Of a stretch of 23,140 nucleotides of DNA, positions 22,442-23,140 are shown one piece after another. Made by a program: the position numbers and the translations under genes. Position 1 is the first letter of the stretch, and each line of letters begins with the position of its first letter. The notes under the pieces were generated by a model, which was given only the letters and a program-made list of their open reading frames with translations, was not told the origin of the DNA and made no database searches. The DNA is taken from positions 3,217 through 26,356 of the forward strand of contig JAAAUF010000593.1 in assembly GCA_015499985.1 (NCBI GenBank), read 5' to 3'. The stretch comes from Haplosporangium gracile (Eukaryota > Mortierellomycota > Mortierellomycetes > Mortierellales > Mortierellaceae).

Positions 22442-23026
22442 TGAAGTCAAGAGAAACGCATCCTACAAAGCTCTTTGCCTTTCTATCACATACTCAGGGT
22501 CGAATAAGCGTGAGAATAGATGGCAATGACTTTCATCGAAAACATTTACCGCTTAAGATGAAGTCAAGGCTGAGTAAAATACAACCGTGGCAAGGCTCAG
22601 CGCTGACAGGGTCCCAAAGATTCGCCTGTTGCAAGACTTGAGTCGCACATTCGGTTTTCTTAACGGAATTACACTCAGCCTTTGCGCGACCATGCTGCAA
22701 AGTCAAATGTAACGCGTCGCAGACAAAACTCGGTTCTAGGTACAGTTGAAGTCAAGAGAAACGCATTCTACAAAGCTCTTTGCCTTTCTATCACATACTC
22801 AGGGTCGAATGAGCGTGAGAATAGATGGCAATGACTTTCATCGAAAACATTTACCGCTTAAGATGAAGTCAAGGCTGAGTAAAATACAACCGTGGCAAGG
22901 CTCAGCGCTGACAGGGTCCCAAAGATTCGCCTGTTGCAAGACTTGAGTCGCACATTCGGTTTTCTTAACGGAATTACACTCAGCCTTTGCGCGACCATGC
23001 TGCAAAGTCAAGTGTAACGCGTCGCA
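22442..23026. repeat. 280-bp duplication (305-bp period) upstream of the 11-exon gene
   Basis: Copy A is 22442-22721 and copy B 22747-23026, separated by 25 bp (22722-22746). I find three differences: C/T near 22460, A/G near 22507 and A/G near 22706 (copy A positions). This is about 99% identity, all transitions, which implies a recent event. Each copy carries an open frame of about 65 codons on + ending after RFACCKT, and an open minus frame (22838-23074 in copy B). Neither has a recognised domain. The block lies only 78 bp upstream of the ATG at 22364. Confidence 0.95.
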
Positions 23027-23080
23027 ACCCTCCTGTACAGACTCATGCTCCACTAAGATTACCTGTATCGGCAAAGAGCG

Positions 23081-23124
23081 AAGATGAGAGAGAGAGAGAG
23101 TGCGTGTGTGTGTGTGTGTGTGTG
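23081..23124. repeat. (GA)n-(GT)n compound microsatellite at window end
   Basis: A run of GA dinucleotides (about 23085-23100) passes into GT dinucleotides (about 23103-23123). No function is inferred. The flanking sequence at the window edge has no recognisable gene. Confidence 0.85.
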
Positions 23125-23140
23125 CTTGATCTCTTCGTGG

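Overview
The window looks like nuclear DNA of an early-diverging filamentous fungus, most likely Mucoromycota and plausibly Mortierellomycotina. Genes are split by introns with GTRNGT donors and CAG/TAG acceptors. Genes are flanked by pyrimidine-rich tracts and poly-A runs. One protein belongs to a large uncharacterised family I associate with Mucoromycota. There are no bacterial operons, ribosome-binding sites or CRISPR arrays. All functional calls come from reading translations; no database was searched.

Left half (about 1-11400), gene-rich and ordinary. Three minus-strand genes follow one another: a PEX26-like tail-anchored peroxin (3 exons, 455 aa), an AADAT/kynurenine aminotransferase II-type PLP enzyme (6 exons, 421 aa) and an mpaB/DUF2236-type ER-bound oxygenase (3 exons, 378 aa). 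The oxygenase gene is divergent from an intronless plus-strand F-box protein (524 aa), across a 353-bp shared promoter. I reconstructed the exon chains by hand and every junction keeps phase. The aminotransferase, oxygenase and F-box calls are strong; PEX26 is a structural match.

Middle (about 11400-17900), repeat-rich and decayed. It holds a chromovirus (Ty3/gypsy) pol C-terminal remnant with a frameshifted chromodomain, a set of degenerate ~50-73 bp repeats, and a broken small secreted-protein gene that still has a TATA box and signal peptide. Further right are a possible gag-like ORF and a second, better preserved chromodomain ORF.

Right part (about 17900-23140). A 3'-terminal fragment of 28S rRNA (~615 nt, including the sarcin-ricin loop) sits alone. 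A 23-bp hairpin lies just upstream, and spacer with a 45-bp direct repeat lies downstream. Then comes an 11-exon minus-strand gene (620 aa) of an uncharacterised family with a possible PD-(D/E)XK-like core. A nearly identical 280-bp duplicated block lies immediately upstream of that gene.

The four left-hand genes do not form an evident pathway. The most interesting items are the 11-exon gene with its duplicated upstream block, the orphan 28S end, and the two chromodomain remnants.
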